Positions 44,511 through 53,913 are shown, counted from the stretch's first letter. The stretch is DNA of 64,000 bases from Pseudomonas sp. SLFW (GCF_009905615.1 NZ_JAAAKW010000008.1:124001-188000), one strand, 5' to 3'. Numbers and translations are program-made. Notes: a model not told the origin generated them from the sequence alone.

Positions 44511-45185
44511 ATGAGCCCTACCACCTCCTTCATTTTTGACCTGGATGGCACGTTGACAGACAGCGTTTACCAGAACGTGGCAGCCTGGAAACAAGCGCTG
44601 GACGCCGAGGGAATCCCATTGGCAATGTGGCGAATCCATCGAAAAATTGGCATGAGCGGAGGGCTGATGCTCAAGTCGTTGGCTCGGGAAACGGGCCTGG
44701 ACATACCCGCCGAGCAGGCCAAACGACTCAGCGATCTTCACGCCAAAGCGTACCGCGAGCTGCAGGACCAGATCACAGCGCTGCCGGGCGCCATTGAGTT
44801 ACTCCAATCACTTGACCAGAGCGGATCGAAGTGGTGCATCGCAACCAGCGGCGGCAGCGAGACGGCAGCGATCAACCTCAAGGCGCTGGGTTTGAAGCTG
44901 GACGATGTTTCACTGATCACTCGCGATGACGTGAAATACGGCAAGCCTGACCCCGACCTGTTCATCGCTGGCGCTCTACGCCTGGAAGTCCCCATTGAAG
45001 AGTGCCTGGTCATCGGCGACGCCATCTGGGATATGCTCGCCGCCAGACGTTGTAAGGCCACTGGCATCGGTCTGTTGTCGGGTGGCTATGACATCAGTGA
45101 GCTGGAGCGGGCAGGGGCATTGAGGGTGTACGACGACCCGCTGGATTTGCTCCATCATATGGACGAGGTTGCATCACGTCCGTAG
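44511..45185 (+). CDS. HAD-superfamily hydrolase
   Basis: A 224-residue HAD phosphatase. Motif I DLDGTLTDS (about residue 10) carries the nucleophile Asp, motif II is in CIATSGGSETA, motif III Lys in YGKPDPDLF, and motif IV VIGDAIWDM. The helical cap between motifs I and II is the beta-phosphoglucomutase/phosphoglycolate type. I chose ATG 44511 because GGAG lies 7 nt before it; ATG 44505 would be too close. Substrate unknown. Confidence 0.88.
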   Translation: MSPTTSFIFDLDGTLTDSVYQNVAAWKQALDAEGIPLAMWRIHRKIGMSGGLMLKSLARETGLDIPAEQAKRLSDLHAKAYRELQDQITALPGAIELLQSLDQSGSKWCIATSGGSETAAINLKALGLKLDDVSLITRDDVKYGKPDPDLFIAGALRLEVPIEECLVIGDAIWDMLAARRCKATGIGLLSGGYDISELERAGALRVYDDPLDLLHHMDEVASRP

Positions 45186-45436
45186 GTTTGGGGTATCCGT
45201 GACAAGCACCTGGCTTATTGATCATCAGAGCGCGGAAGGCTAAATGCGTCGCCCCGGTTTCAGCCGACACTGGCGGTCTTACCTTGGCAGGTAGGACCGG
45301 CATTCTCAGGCTTCTACAAAGGGTTGATCAGCGTGCGTTTTGGTGAGTAGCTTGCCGATCATTTATAGGACGGCTTCAAAGGCAAGTCGTTGCTCATGAA
45401 TGACTGCTCACAGCCCATAGCGGACGCTCGCGGACT

Positions 45437-46651
45437 TTAAGCCATGCGACCGATCGAGAGATGCACTGAAAAACAGGTCCCATTCTCTGCGCAAGACGTC
45501 ACAGCAACGGTCCCCTGATGTCCTTGCGCGATTGCGCGAACGATGTAGAGGCCTAGCCCGACACCATGCTGCTCATTTTGATTTTGATGCCCTCGAATCA
45601 TGGGTTCGAACATGTCTGCGAGCATTGCTGGCGGAATCGGGTCACCTTCATTGCTGACAGAGAAAACGAGTTCGCCTTCGTTGATTTCGCATTTGAGATG
45701 GACAGGCTTTCTCGGCGTTCCGTACAGGGTGGCGTTGGCCACCAGGTTGCCAAGCAGTTGATGAATACGGTCCGCGTCGAGACAGGCTGATCCCAACGGA
45801 TGATCAGGGAGATGATGCTCCAGGTTCGGGAAGCTCAGCCGAAGCTCATCGACAATCGACGCCATAAGCTCGTCCAGGTCTACGTTAGCCATTTGGACGG
45901 CCAGTCCTTTGCCAACGCGGGCCTGAGTAAAGTCGAGTAGGTTTTCAACCAGCCGCTGTGCCCGCCGCGTGGCGTTCTGTACGCTTTGCAGCACCCGTTG
46001 TTTTTTGGCGGGAATTGCCTCGCCCATTTCCATCAAGCTGGTTCCCATGAGGATGGCCGACAGCGGGTTACGCAAGTCATGACTCACAATGCCAACCATC
46101 TGTTCAGCCAAGAGCACCCGGTCCTCGGCAGCTGCACGGAGCTCAGATTCCACCAGTTTGATCGCGTGTTCGGCAGTGCGCTCAGCTGCCAGCGCCGCGA
46201 TACGCGCCAAGGCCCCGCCGACTGAGCTGCACGCATGTTGAAGATGGCGAACATCCTCTTGGGAAAATCCTTTTCCGACCCTGCCTACGCACAAGGCGCC
46301 GTGTACAGCAGTCCTTGATCCCAAAGGCAGGGCTAACACAAACCTGTCGCTGTCATTGCAGTACGCGACCGTTGGTGAGCCTTTGGCCATGGCGTCTCTC
46401 AGCGCAGTCCCGTGGCTCGACAGACAAGACTCATCTTCAATCTTCGCGGCGGTGCAGACTTTCCGATCCTGGGACCACAGCGACAAACCGTCTGGCTCGG
46501 GGAGTAACGTCGTGCAGGTGTCGTAATCGCAAATCCAGTGCAGCCGCGCCGCGACCAGCTTGGTCAGTTCTGGCACGGTCTGTAAGCTCACGCACTCGGA
46601 TATGAATTCCAGCAGCAAGCTTTGACGTGTGAGGGCTTCCCTGATCTCCAT
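45437..46651 (-). CDS. GAF-domain sensor histidine kinase, no cognate regulator nearby
   Basis: A 404-residue soluble kinase. A GAF domain spans about 15-160. The H-box is MVGIVSHDLRNPLSAI (His about residue 210), the N-box LLGNLVANATLYG and the G-boxes HGVGLGLYIV; the catalytic set is complete. No transmembrane segment is seen, so it senses a cytoplasmic signal. ATG 46651 starts 1 nt after the AhpD-like gene stop, implying translational coupling. No response regulator gene lies nearby. Confidence 0.88.
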   Translation of the reverse strand: MEIREALTRQSLLLEFISECVSLQTVPELTKLVAARLHWICDYDTCTTLLPEPDGLSLWSQDRKVCTAAKIEDESCLSSHGTALRDAMAKGSPTVAYCNDSDRFVLALPLGSRTAVHGALCVGRVGKGFSQEDVRHLQHACSSVGGALARIAALAAERTAEHAIKLVESELRAAAEDRVLLAEQMVGIVSHDLRNPLSAILMGTSLMEMGEAIPAKKQRVLQSVQNATRRAQRLVENLLDFTQARVGKGLAVQMANVDLDELMASIVDELRLSFPNLEHHLPDHPLGSACLDADRIHQLLGNLVANATLYGTPRKPVHLKCEINEGELVFSVSNEGDPIPPAMLADMFEPMIRGHQNQNEQHGVGLGLYIVRAIAQGHQGTVAVTSCAENGTCFSVHLSIGRMA

Positions 46652-46652
46652 A

Positions 46653-47201
46653 TCAGATTTGGAAAAACATGTCGTCGGGTGCCACACCGGTGGCGTCCGC
46701 AACGATGTTCAAATACACGGCCAAGCCGATGACTGAAATCAATTCCATGATGTCTTCGTCGTTCAGGCCATGACTGTGCAGGGATGAATAATCCTCCTGT
46801 GTCATGCCTTGTGGGTTGCGTGCACACTTCACCGCAAAAAGGATGATGTCCCGCACCTTTTCCGGCGTAAGGTCCTCGATATTTTCGACCAAGGCCTGAA
46901 GGGTGGCGGTGTCGATTCCAAGGCTTCTGCAACACGCCAGATGCGCAGCTTCGCAGTACATGCACTTGCGGTCATGTGAGACCGCCGCGACAAGCATCTC
47001 TTTGAGCGCACGTGGCAGGTTTCCGCTTAGCATCGCGCCTTGCAGTAAGCCCCATGTTCCCTTCGCCGCCGCCAGCGAGTGCCCGTGCATCTTCATGAAG
47101 TTGGGCGTCATTGGAAAGCCCATGCCACGCTGGAACTCCCCGAAAACTTTCTCGGATTCCGCTGAAAACTCGTGCGGTATTTTTAATGTCGAGAATGGCA
47201 T
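46653..47201 (-). CDS. AhpD-like carboxymuconolactone decarboxylase-family protein
   Basis: A 182-residue protein with the peroxidase-type motif EMLVAAVSHDRKCMYCEAAH (Glu, CxxC and His; about residues 80-99), as in AhpD alkylhydroperoxidases. It likely acts in peroxide or thiol-redox reactions. Start at ATG 47201 preceded by AAGG. It forms a two-gene operon with the sensor kinase immediately downstream. Confidence 0.88.
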   Translation of the reverse strand: MPFSTLKIPHEFSAESEKVFGEFQRGMGFPMTPNFMKMHGHSLAAAKGTWGLLQGAMLSGNLPRALKEMLVAAVSHDRKCMYCEAAHLACCRSLGIDTATLQALVENIEDLTPEKVRDIILFAVKCARNPQGMTQEDYSSLHSHGLNDEDIMELISVIGLAVYLNIVADATGVAPDDMFFQI

Positions 47202-47549
47202 GAATAACCTTGCTGCTATTGGAGGCTTAGCTCCTGCCACCACGGCATTGCTGCACCAGGCTTGAGCGATGCGTCACAGGCTATCCCAGTGGTTATTAAA
47301 TGGCGAGTGGATACGTAATGGCGGTCGTATCGGACGAGCGCATTGCTTCTGCGCATAAGGGGCCTTTGCCCGGGTCCGGCAGCAGAGAAACAGGGCATCA
47401 CAAACGTGGAATGGCGCAAAGCCTGACCTGATTAGATGGACCCGGTTTCAGACCACCAGAAAATTTGCCCTGATGGAAAAGCTGGCTCGAACTGAAGGGC
47501 TGATGGTCGATTGAGAAATGGCCCATCAGCCTTGAGGGCATTCACAGGG
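47202..47549. other. Intergenic region
   Basis: About 350 bp with no recognised gene, repeat or regulatory site. Confidence 0.45.
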
Positions 47550-47864
47550 TCATGGAGCAGGGTCGTTACTCGTAAGCGCGGGGTGTGGCGGATCAATCTG
47601 GGGGTCGGACACGTCAGGTGAGTCGGGGTCGAAGCCCAGATCCTGTGCGTCCGTCGCACCACCGTTCCCACGATGAGTCTGGGCATCCTGATCTGAGCCG
47701 GGATTTCCCGGTGGGGGATTCCAGTCCGCTGGCCGTTCCTGCGAACCCTGCTTCGGCTCTGAAGTGGTTTTTTCCAGGCCTGAGTCATGACCTTCCCCGG
47801 TATCAGGCGCTTTTTCATCTGGGCCGGGATACGCAGCGGCTGGCCCGTTGTTATCAACTGACAT
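47550..47864 (-). CDS. Hypothetical Pro/Asp/Gly-rich protein
   Basis: A 104-residue, highly polar, Pro-, Asp- and Gly-rich protein without hydrophobic core, predicted disordered. ATG 47864 follows ACGGAGAATTGCC. Such small acidic disordered proteins are frequent among Pseudomonas stress genes, but no function is assigned. Confidence 0.6.
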   Translation of the reverse strand: MSVDNNGPAAAYPGPDEKAPDTGEGHDSGLEKTTSEPKQGSQERPADWNPPPGNPGSDQDAQTHRGNGGATDAQDLGFDPDSPDVSDPQIDPPHPALTSNDPAP

Positions 47865-47962
47865 GGCAATTCTCCGTTCTAAACGCAGTTCATCCGCGTA
47901 TAGCGTTCAGAGGGGGAGTGCGTGGCAGAAGTGCTCTGGTAGCGACGAGCGGGGCTCGATGG

Positions 47963-48082
47963 GTGTCATCGCTGGAAAGTCATAGTAAAGCGAGCCTCAT
48001 GACAGAGGCGCGATCTCGCAATGTGTCTGGGCGCTCGAAAATGACCAAAGCCGAGTTAATCCAGGCGCTCCGGAAAAAATGA
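47963..48082 (+). CDS. Small Rho_N-like protein or fragment
   Basis: A 39-residue frame from GTG 47963. SKASLMTEARSRNVSGRSKM followed by TKAELIQALRKK matches the Rho-termination-factor N-terminal-like (SAP-like) helix pair found in small Pseudomonas proteins. The start is uncertain (no strong ribosome site), and it may be the remnant of a longer gene. Confidence 0.4.
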   Translation: MSSLESHSKASLMTEARSRNVSGRSKMTKAELIQALRKK

Positions 48083-48326
48083 CGCTCTGGTCGGCGCAAG
48101 CGTTCTAACGAGGTGGCCACAGGCCCGCCTCGCTATGGGGCCAGACATTGTTGGATGAGACGGGTAATAGCCCTCACCAGGTTCTGTATCCACACGAACA
48201 GCATCGGTGACAAAAATTGGGTCCCGTGCATTTCCAAGGAAGACAAGGCTTGATATCCATGCTGAACCTGATTCAAGTCAGTAGGGCTGTCCGCTGAGAT
48301 TGATCCTCAGCGGACGCCATAGCGAA

Positions 48327-48548
48327 TCACCCCTTGCTGTGTTCTTTGGAGGTCGGAGGCTGCGCGACGCCTCGTGGACCCGCAATGCCCCATATCGCCA
48401 ACCCAATCACCGGTAGTGCGACGATCACGACCGCCCAGCCCAGTTTTGTGCTCGACGATTTGGTCGTACGCCAGACGCTTGCGATTGCCCAGAGGTCAAC
48501 CAGTAACACGATCACGCCCATGGCGACCCACAGTAATGTTGGTTCCAT
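48327..48548 (-). CDS. PLDc_N-domain membrane protein
   Basis: A 73-residue protein with two hydrophobic segments (about 5-25 and 36-56) and the PLD nuclease N-terminal pattern: DLWAIASVWRTTKSSSTKLGW then ALPVIGLAIWGIAGPRG. Function unknown; frequent in stress loci. ATG 48548 follows GGAGGTGTGAT. It lies 19 bp downstream of the alcohol dehydrogenase stop, likely co-transcribed. Confidence 0.75.
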   Translation of the reverse strand: MEPTLLWVAMGVIVLLVDLWAIASVWRTTKSSSTKLGWAVVIVALPVIGLAIWGIAGPRGVAQPPTSKEHSKG

Positions 48549-48567
48549 ATCACACCTCCGATGCCGA

Positions 48568-49800
48568 TCAGACGGCGGGAACAGTTGTTGATGGAGTAGC
48601 GGTTTCAAGTTCCGGTACCACGATGTCGTTTCCGCCAGGCGTCAGAATGACCTTGCGGCAATCTTCCTGCTTCTTGTCGAAAATCTTGTAGCCTTCAGCG
48701 GCCTGCTCCAATGACATTCGGTGAGTGATGATCGCCTCAGGCGCGATATGTCCCAGTTCGATATGCTCAAGCAGCTCTGGCAGAAAGCGCTGAACATGGG
48801 TCTGCCCCATTTTGAATGTCAGCCCCTTATCGAACGCATCCCCAAACAGGAACCCGTGAATGAAGCCGGAGTAGACGCCCGGCACGCTGACGGTGCCCCC
48901 ACGCCGTACTGCCGCGATACATTGGCGTAGCGCTTTACCGCTGCTGCCTTCGAGTTTGAGGGTGGCGAGGATGGTTTCAGTGGTGCTGCCCTTGGCTTCA
49001 AAGCCGACGGCGTCGACCACGCCATCGACTCCGCGCATGCCTGGGGTTTGCCGGATGATCGTGTCAGCCGGGTCGTCGTCTTCATCGAAATTGACCGGGA
49101 TGACGTTGTAAGTCTGCTGCGCGTAAGCGAGCCGGTAGGGGTGGTGGTCGACCATGAAGATGCGCTCGGCGCCGAGCATGCGGGCAACCGCTGCGCAAAG
49201 GAGCCCGACCGGGCCAGCGCCATAGATGGCGATGCTGGAGCCTTGGCCGATGCCGGTGTTGGTGACCGCCTGATACGCAGTGGGCAGGATGTCCGAGAGG
49301 AACAGAACCTTCTCATCCGCCAATGTGCCCGGAACCTTGAACGGCCCGGTGTTGGCTTTCGGCACGCGTACGTACTCCGCCTGGCCACCGGGAATCCCTC
49401 CATACATATGGCTGAAACCAAACAGCGCCGCGCCCGGTGGGATCGCTTTCTTGTTCATGATCGCACCACGACCGGTATTAGTCGTTTCACAGGCCGCGAA
49501 CAGATCCAGCTGGCAGAAGAAGCAGTCTCCGCAGGCAATAACAAACGGGATTACAACGCGATCCCCCGGTTGGACGGCAGTCACGCCTGAGCCTGTCTCT
49601 TCGACGATGCCCATGAATTCATGGCCGAAGATATCGCCGTGCTCCACGGTCGGTATCTTGCCGCGATACAGGTGCAGGTCGGAACCGCAGATCGCCGTGG
49701 CGGTGACCCGCAAGATGATGTCATCTGGCGCCTCGATGATCGGGTCGGGGACAGTGTCTACCTTGACGTCATGGGCACCGTGATAGGTGAGAGCTCGCAT
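48568..49800 (-). CDS. Zinc-dependent alcohol dehydrogenase, formaldehyde-dehydrogenase-like
   Basis: A 410-residue MDR-family dehydrogenase. Catalytic zinc ligands are in ICGSDLHLYRG and FGHEFMG; the structural zinc set is CGDCFFCQLDLFAAC. The NAD(P)-binding motif GAGPVGLL (about residue 187) is followed by VDHHPYRL with an Asp favouring NAD. The 410-residue length and the insert before the Rossmann domain match glutathione-independent formaldehyde dehydrogenase relatives. Substrate unproven; likely stress-induced aldehyde/alcohol metabolism. Confidence 0.87.
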   Translation of the reverse strand: MRALTYHGAHDVKVDTVPDPIIEAPDDIILRVTATAICGSDLHLYRGKIPTVEHGDIFGHEFMGIVEETGSGVTAVQPGDRVVIPFVIACGDCFFCQLDLFAACETTNTGRGAIMNKKAIPPGAALFGFSHMYGGIPGGQAEYVRVPKANTGPFKVPGTLADEKVLFLSDILPTAYQAVTNTGIGQGSSIAIYGAGPVGLLCAAVARMLGAERIFMVDHHPYRLAYAQQTYNVIPVNFDEDDDPADTIIRQTPGMRGVDGVVDAVGFEAKGSTTETILATLKLEGSSGKALRQCIAAVRRGGTVSVPGVYSGFIHGFLFGDAFDKGLTFKMGQTHVQRFLPELLEHIELGHIAPEAIITHRMSLEQAAEGYKIFDKKQEDCRKVILTPGGNDIVVPELETATPSTTVPAV

Positions 49801-50132
49801 TGTGTTTTCTCCGCTGTTTAGTGTGGCCTCTAAAGAGCGGAGCTATAAAGCGTCGGTTAAGTTCGTACTTTCGGATAACCGAGACCTTGCGAGAAAAAAT
49901 GAGCTGGCTATGAAACCCTTCGTTCAAGACTGTTCGTCGGTTCAAATGAATATAACGAGAACAGCTCAGCCGAAGGTCGGTCAAGGATTTGGTGGGCCTC
50001 AAAGGACGAGCACGCAAGGTTCTTGAGGCCGGCAAAGACCGATCTGAGTTTTGAGTCCAGGCTCAACGAATTCGCGGTCATTGGCCCCACCGCCGTTGAG
50101 ATATCTATGCGTGACACGCGACAGGTACTGTT
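49801..50132. other. Intergenic region
   Basis: About 330 bp between divergent alcohol dehydrogenase and DUF72 genes; should hold both promoters. No clear box or ORF was recognised. Confidence 0.45.
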
Positions 50133-50873
50133 CTGAAAACCGCAGACATTTACGTAGGGTGCGCTGGCTGGAAGCTGGCACGGGAATTCGCCCCTGAGTT
50201 TGAAGGCGAAGGTACGCATCTGGAGCGTTATGCATTACGGCTGGGCGCTGCAGAAATCAACAGCTCCTTCTACCGCCCACACAGGCCTGCAACCTACGCG
50301 AAGTGGGCAGCATCCGTAGGCAGCGATTTCCGCTTCTCAGTGAAAATCCCTAAGTCGATCAGCCATGAGAACCGGCTCGTGGACTGCTCGGAGCTGCTTG
50401 ATAAATTCTTGTTGGAGATCGCTGCACTGGGTAGCGCGCTCGGCTGCCTGCTGATCCAGCTCCCACCTTCGCTCTCATTCGACGCCCGAGTCGCAGGCCG
50501 CTTCTTCGAATCGCTGAGAGCTCGCTTTTCCGGGTATGTCGTGATCGAGCCGCGTCATGAGTCCTGGGTGAACGCCCATCAGTTACTGGTCGAGCAACAC
50601 ATAGGACAGGTGGCGGCTGATCCTGCCAGGTTGAGTAATGGTGCGCAGCCTGGTGGCTGGCCGGGAGTTCGCTATTGGCGCCTGCACGGGGCACCTAGAA
50701 TTTACTACAGCGCTTATGAGACGGCTTGGCTTGAACATCTTGCGAAGAGGATTGAGGCAATGGCGGAGGACGTGCCGACCTGGTGTATTTTCGACAATAC
50801 TGCTCGCGATGCCGCACTTGGCAACGCGCTGCTCATGCAGCGGTTGCTGAAGATCGGTGGTCGCAATGAGTAA
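50133..50873 (+). CDS. DUF72-family protein, apparent CTG start
   Basis: A 246-residue TIM-barrel DUF72 protein of unknown function (YecE-like). The N-terminus KTADIYVGCAGWKLAREF, then EINSSFYRPHRPATYAKW, and the C-terminal YYSAYETAWLEHLA and WCIFDNTA are family hallmarks. No ATG, GTG or TTG precedes the conserved start; the codon at the expected Met is CTG (50133), preceded by ACAGG. Starting at GTG 50340 would delete the conserved N-terminal third. Either CTG is used or the gene has lost its start. Confidence 0.75.
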   Translation: MKTADIYVGCAGWKLAREFAPEFEGEGTHLERYALRLGAAEINSSFYRPHRPATYAKWAASVGSDFRFSVKIPKSISHENRLVDCSELLDKFLLEIAALGSALGCLLIQLPPSLSFDARVAGRFFESLRARFSGYVVIEPRHESWVNAHQLLVEQHIGQVAADPARLSNGAQPGGWPGVRYWRLHGAPRIYYSAYETAWLEHLAKRIEAMAEDVPTWCIFDNTARDAALGNALLMQRLLKIGGRNE

Positions 50874-51054
50874 GAACCGCAAAGGTTGTCGCGAGCATTC
50901 ACCATGATGGTTGAGCCTCAGGTGCCGAGGTAGCGCATCGACGCTCCTCCCTTGGTGACCTGACTAACCAAGTCGATCCAAGACGGGAGCATGGCAAAAT
51001 CACTTTTCTACGTTGAGTAAATGCGCCGTGCTTGAGAGGGCGGCGCATCGGGTC

Positions 51055-51570
51055 TCAGTTCGCGGTATCACCACCATGAGCTTTTGCCAAGGCCTTGGCA
51101 TGCTCCAGATGGGCTTTCAACTTTGGTAGGGTTTCAGTAGCGAAGGCTTTCAGATCTGCATCCTTGCCGTTGGAAGATTCTTCTTCGAACAGGGCAATCG
51201 TCGCTTCGTGGGCCTTGACCTGGTTATTGGCATAAGCCTGATCGAACGACTTGGCGCTACGCAGTTCCAGGATCATCGCCTTTGCTTTGTCGACCAGCTC
51301 GGCACTGTCAGAGACCTCAAGGTTTTTCTTGTCAGCAATGGACTTGAGCTTGGCGTTCGCGGCGGTATGGTCTTTGACCATCATGTCCGCAAAGCTTTTT
51401 ACATCCGCAGCGCTTCCTTTCTCCTGTGCCAGCTTGCCAGCCTCCACCTCGGCCACGCCTTTGGCGGAAGCATCTTCCACAAAATCATCGTTGTCCTGCG
51501 CCGCGAAGGCGCCTTGCGTGCCTAATCCGATCAGCAGAGTCAGTGCGCAAGTATTCAGTATGTTCGCCAT
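51055..51570 (-). CDS. DUF4142 periplasmic protein
   Basis: A 171-residue protein with a signal peptide (about 1-23, ending GAFAA). The mature part is an all-helical DUF4142 bundle with DFVEDASAKGVAEVEAGKLA and MMVKDHTAANAKL, a ferritin-like fold predicted by family. Function unknown; found in stress-induced loci. ATG 51570 follows GAGGAAAATAAAA. Confidence 0.85.
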   Translation of the reverse strand: MANILNTCALTLLIGLGTQGAFAAQDNDDFVEDASAKGVAEVEAGKLAQEKGSAADVKSFADMMVKDHTAANAKLKSIADKKNLEVSDSAELVDKAKAMILELRSAKSFDQAYANNQVKAHEATIALFEEESSNGKDADLKAFATETLPKLKAHLEHAKALAKAHGGDTAN

Positions 51571-51808
51571 TTTTATTTTCCTCACCATTCCATGATGGGC
51601 ATGAGCGCCCACGCGCTTGTGAGTGATGGCCATCACGAACGTTCACCCTATTTCCTCAATGGTGAGTTTATAGGGCACTTTTAACCACTGGTCGGTAACA
51701 CCTTTAGTTTCCAGAACGTCCGTCGTTTGTGCTGGGTCGATTAATTAACAGGGCGCAGGATTCATCGCGGCTCCTTTTCACAACGACATTCAGTAAGAGG
51801 ACTTAGTC

Positions 51809-52026
51809 ATGGCTGGAACCATTGTGGATGATCTGTTTATTCATGAACTTTCCGACGTCTTTGGCGCGGAAATGCAGATCACCAGGCTACGGCGATCGAC
51901 ATGGCAGAGCACTCCTGAATGACTGAGGCGGCGAGCCTTTTAGCCGAGACGCTGGCGGAACAAAAGCAGCCGAAGAAGAGCTTTCGGCCATGGCTGAGAG
52001 GGGCCGGAATCAAGCCGCCACCCTGA
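51809..52026 (+). pseudogene. Broken DUF892 (YciE-like) ferritin-like gene
   Basis: ATG 51809 follows AAGAGGACTTAGTC and encodes MAGTIVDDLFIHELSDVFGAEMQ, the DUF892 N-terminus, then stops at 51920-51922. The following sequence reads like the C-terminal part (LLAETLAEQ, then KAAEEELSAMAERG one frame over), so the middle of the gene is missing and a 1-nt deletion shifts the frame. Intact DUF892 proteins have about 165 residues. Confidence 0.75.
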
Positions 52027-52326
52027 CAAAAAATGATCTTAATTACCGTCCCACCCACAACTGAGCACTTTGCAACTTACTGAACTATCCAATCAGATTG
52101 ACAGTGATTAAGTGAATAGCGGTCCGTTTGGATGGATATTAATAGTGAGGTGCAGAGTCTACCGCCGCTGGTCGATAGATACTGTTATTTCGATGGATTG
52201 CTAATTGGGATGCGAGTCCTCGTTATGCGTTGTAAGCGTTGCCCGATGTAGATGTACAAAAAAACCGTGAGCGATTTTGAATCGAGAGATCTTTTTCGCT
52301 AAAAAGCTATGGATGGGAGAAATACC

Positions 52327-53229
52327 ATGTTCTTACATAACAAACGACTTCAATATACGGTACGTGTTGCTGAACCTAACCCTGGTTTGGCCAACCTGCT
52401 GCTGGAGCAATTTGGCGGCGCTCAGGGCGAATTGGCCGCTGCGGCGCGATATTTCACACAAGCGTTGGCGGAAGAAGATCCAGGCCGTAAGGATCTGTTG
52501 CTGGACATCGCCACTGAAGAGCTCAGTCACCTGGAAATCATCGGCTCCATTATCGTGATGCTGAACAAGGGCGGCAAAGGCAAGCTGGCCGAGGGTGTCC
52601 AGGCTGAGGGTGAGCTCTACCGAGACATCAATGGTGCTGGCAACGACTCGCACATCACCAGCCTGCTGTACGGTGGAGGCGCGCCGCTGGTGAACTCCGC
52701 AGGGGTGCCCTGGACAGCGGCGTACATCGATACCATCGGTGAACCCACCGCAGACTTTCGCTCCAACATCGCAGCCGAGGCGCGGGCGAAGATCGTCTAT
52801 GAACGATTGATCAACGTCACCACCGATCCGGGCATCAAAGAAGCGCTGGGCTTTTTGATGACGCGGGAAATCGCCCACCAGCTGTCGTTTGAAAAAGCGC
52901 TGCATTCGATTCAGCCGAACTTTCCGCAGGGCAAGCTCCCCGGCATGCCTGAATTCAGCCGCACCTACTTCAGCATGTCCAACGGCGAGCCGAATGTGCG
53001 CGGGCCCTGGAACAGCGATGCGGAATTCGAGTATGTCGAGAACCCCCATCCAGCGGTCGATGGTGGGGATGGCACGGCGACGGTTGAGCTCAGTGAAGAT
53101 GATTCGGTGACCCTGACCATGCTCAAGGAGCGTACCAAGTCCAATCTCGCGTCTGACCCTGTAACAGGTGCAGATCTGGGTTCTGGCTTGGGTCAGGGAT
53201 CTGAGAAAGATATCGATCCAGCGCTATAA
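52327..53229 (+). CDS. Manganese catalase
   Basis: A 300-residue non-heme dimanganese catalase that breaks down hydrogen peroxide. Metal ligands appear in ATEELSHLEI (about residue 63), EARAKIVYERL and REIAHQLSFEKA. The start MFLHNKRLQYTVRVAEP with ATG 52327 after GGGAGAAATACC is the family N-terminus. P. aeruginosa KatN is a relative. Likely stationary-phase/stress-induced. Confidence 0.95.
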   Translation: MFLHNKRLQYTVRVAEPNPGLANLLLEQFGGAQGELAAAARYFTQALAEEDPGRKDLLLDIATEELSHLEIIGSIIVMLNKGGKGKLAEGVQAEGELYRDINGAGNDSHITSLLYGGGAPLVNSAGVPWTAAYIDTIGEPTADFRSNIAAEARAKIVYERLINVTTDPGIKEALGFLMTREIAHQLSFEKALHSIQPNFPQGKLPGMPEFSRTYFSMSNGEPNVRGPWNSDAEFEYVENPHPAVDGGDGTATVELSEDDSVTLTMLKERTKSNLASDPVTGADLGSGLGQGSEKDIDPAL

Positions 53230-53295
53230 GCGCTGAAAAGACGGCAGCAGCAGTGGTTGCTGCCGGCCTCTTGACTGCTTCGATCGGGAAAAATC

Positions 53296-53472
53296 ATGGC
53301 CATTGAATCTGGAAGTTCATCCATCAAAGCTCAAGGTGTCGAAGCGCTCATATCCAGCGAGTTGGGTCGCTGCGCCCGCAGTTTTGAATCTCAGGCCAAC
53401 GCCAGTGTGCGTGGCTTGCACACCGCTTTATTTGTTCACCGCTTCAAACGAGGATTGCTTGGCCGGTCGTAG
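53296..53472 (+). CDS. Possible 58-residue hypothetical ORF
   Basis: ATG 53296 in the gap after the catalase encodes a 58-residue frame beginning MAIESGSSSIKAQGVEALIS and ending before a strong terminator. The ribosome site (GGGAAAAATC) is weak. The terminator supports a transcribed end here, but it could serve the catalase alone. Confidence 0.35.
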   Translation: MAIESGSSSIKAQGVEALISSELGRCARSFESQANASVRGLHTALFVHRFKRGLLGRS

Positions 53473-53490
53473 CCTGAGCCAAGCGTTTTT

Positions 53491-53516
53491 GCCCGTGTCA
53501 TGCACGGGCTTTTTTT
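53491..53516 (+). terminator. Terminator downstream of Mn catalase region
   Basis: GCCCGTG / CACGGGC 7-bp stem, 5-nt loop, followed by seven T. Confidence 0.85.
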
Positions 53517-53613
53517 GCTGAGCGAGCCTCGTTGTAAAACGCTGCAAGTCCGCCCACTCAGCTCAGTCGCCACACTAAGACGCGTTGGAAACGCGTGCTT
53601 GCGTGCCATCTCG

Positions 53614-53913
53614 TCATTTGTCCACCATCTCCTTGATGGTGCCCGTAGGGACACTGATCAACGCATATTTGCCTTTGATCTGCACCCATTGCTCGTGTTC
53701 GGATGGCGCTTTCAGGTGCCGGCTTTTCCAGTCTTTGACCTCCATACTTTCACGCTGGTACTCATCGGGCACGGGATCGCCAACTTTGTATTCCCTGTCC
53801 CCGGTTCCAGGACGATTCAGCGTAACGCTAGGATCATCATCCGCGTAAGAAACGCTCGAAACTGCGCAAAACAGGGTGAGAGCCAAAGCAGCGATGGGTC
53901 GTTTGGACGGCAT
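53614..53913 (-). CDS. RcnB-family periplasmic protein
   Basis: A 99-residue protein with a signal peptide (about 1-24, ending VSYADD) and the RcnB pattern: VKDWKSRHLKAPSEHEQWVQIKGKYALISVPTGTI, where the H-L-x-x-P-W-x-G-Y-L motif is recognisable. RcnB modulates Ni/Co export in E. coli, but the family is broad and the role here is unknown. ATG 53913 follows AAAGGAATCACTT. Confidence 0.78.
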   Translation of the reverse strand: MPSKRPIAALALTLFCAVSSVSYADDDPSVTLNRPGTGDREYKVGDPVPDEYQRESMEVKDWKSRHLKAPSEHEQWVQIKGKYALISVPTGTIKEMVDK

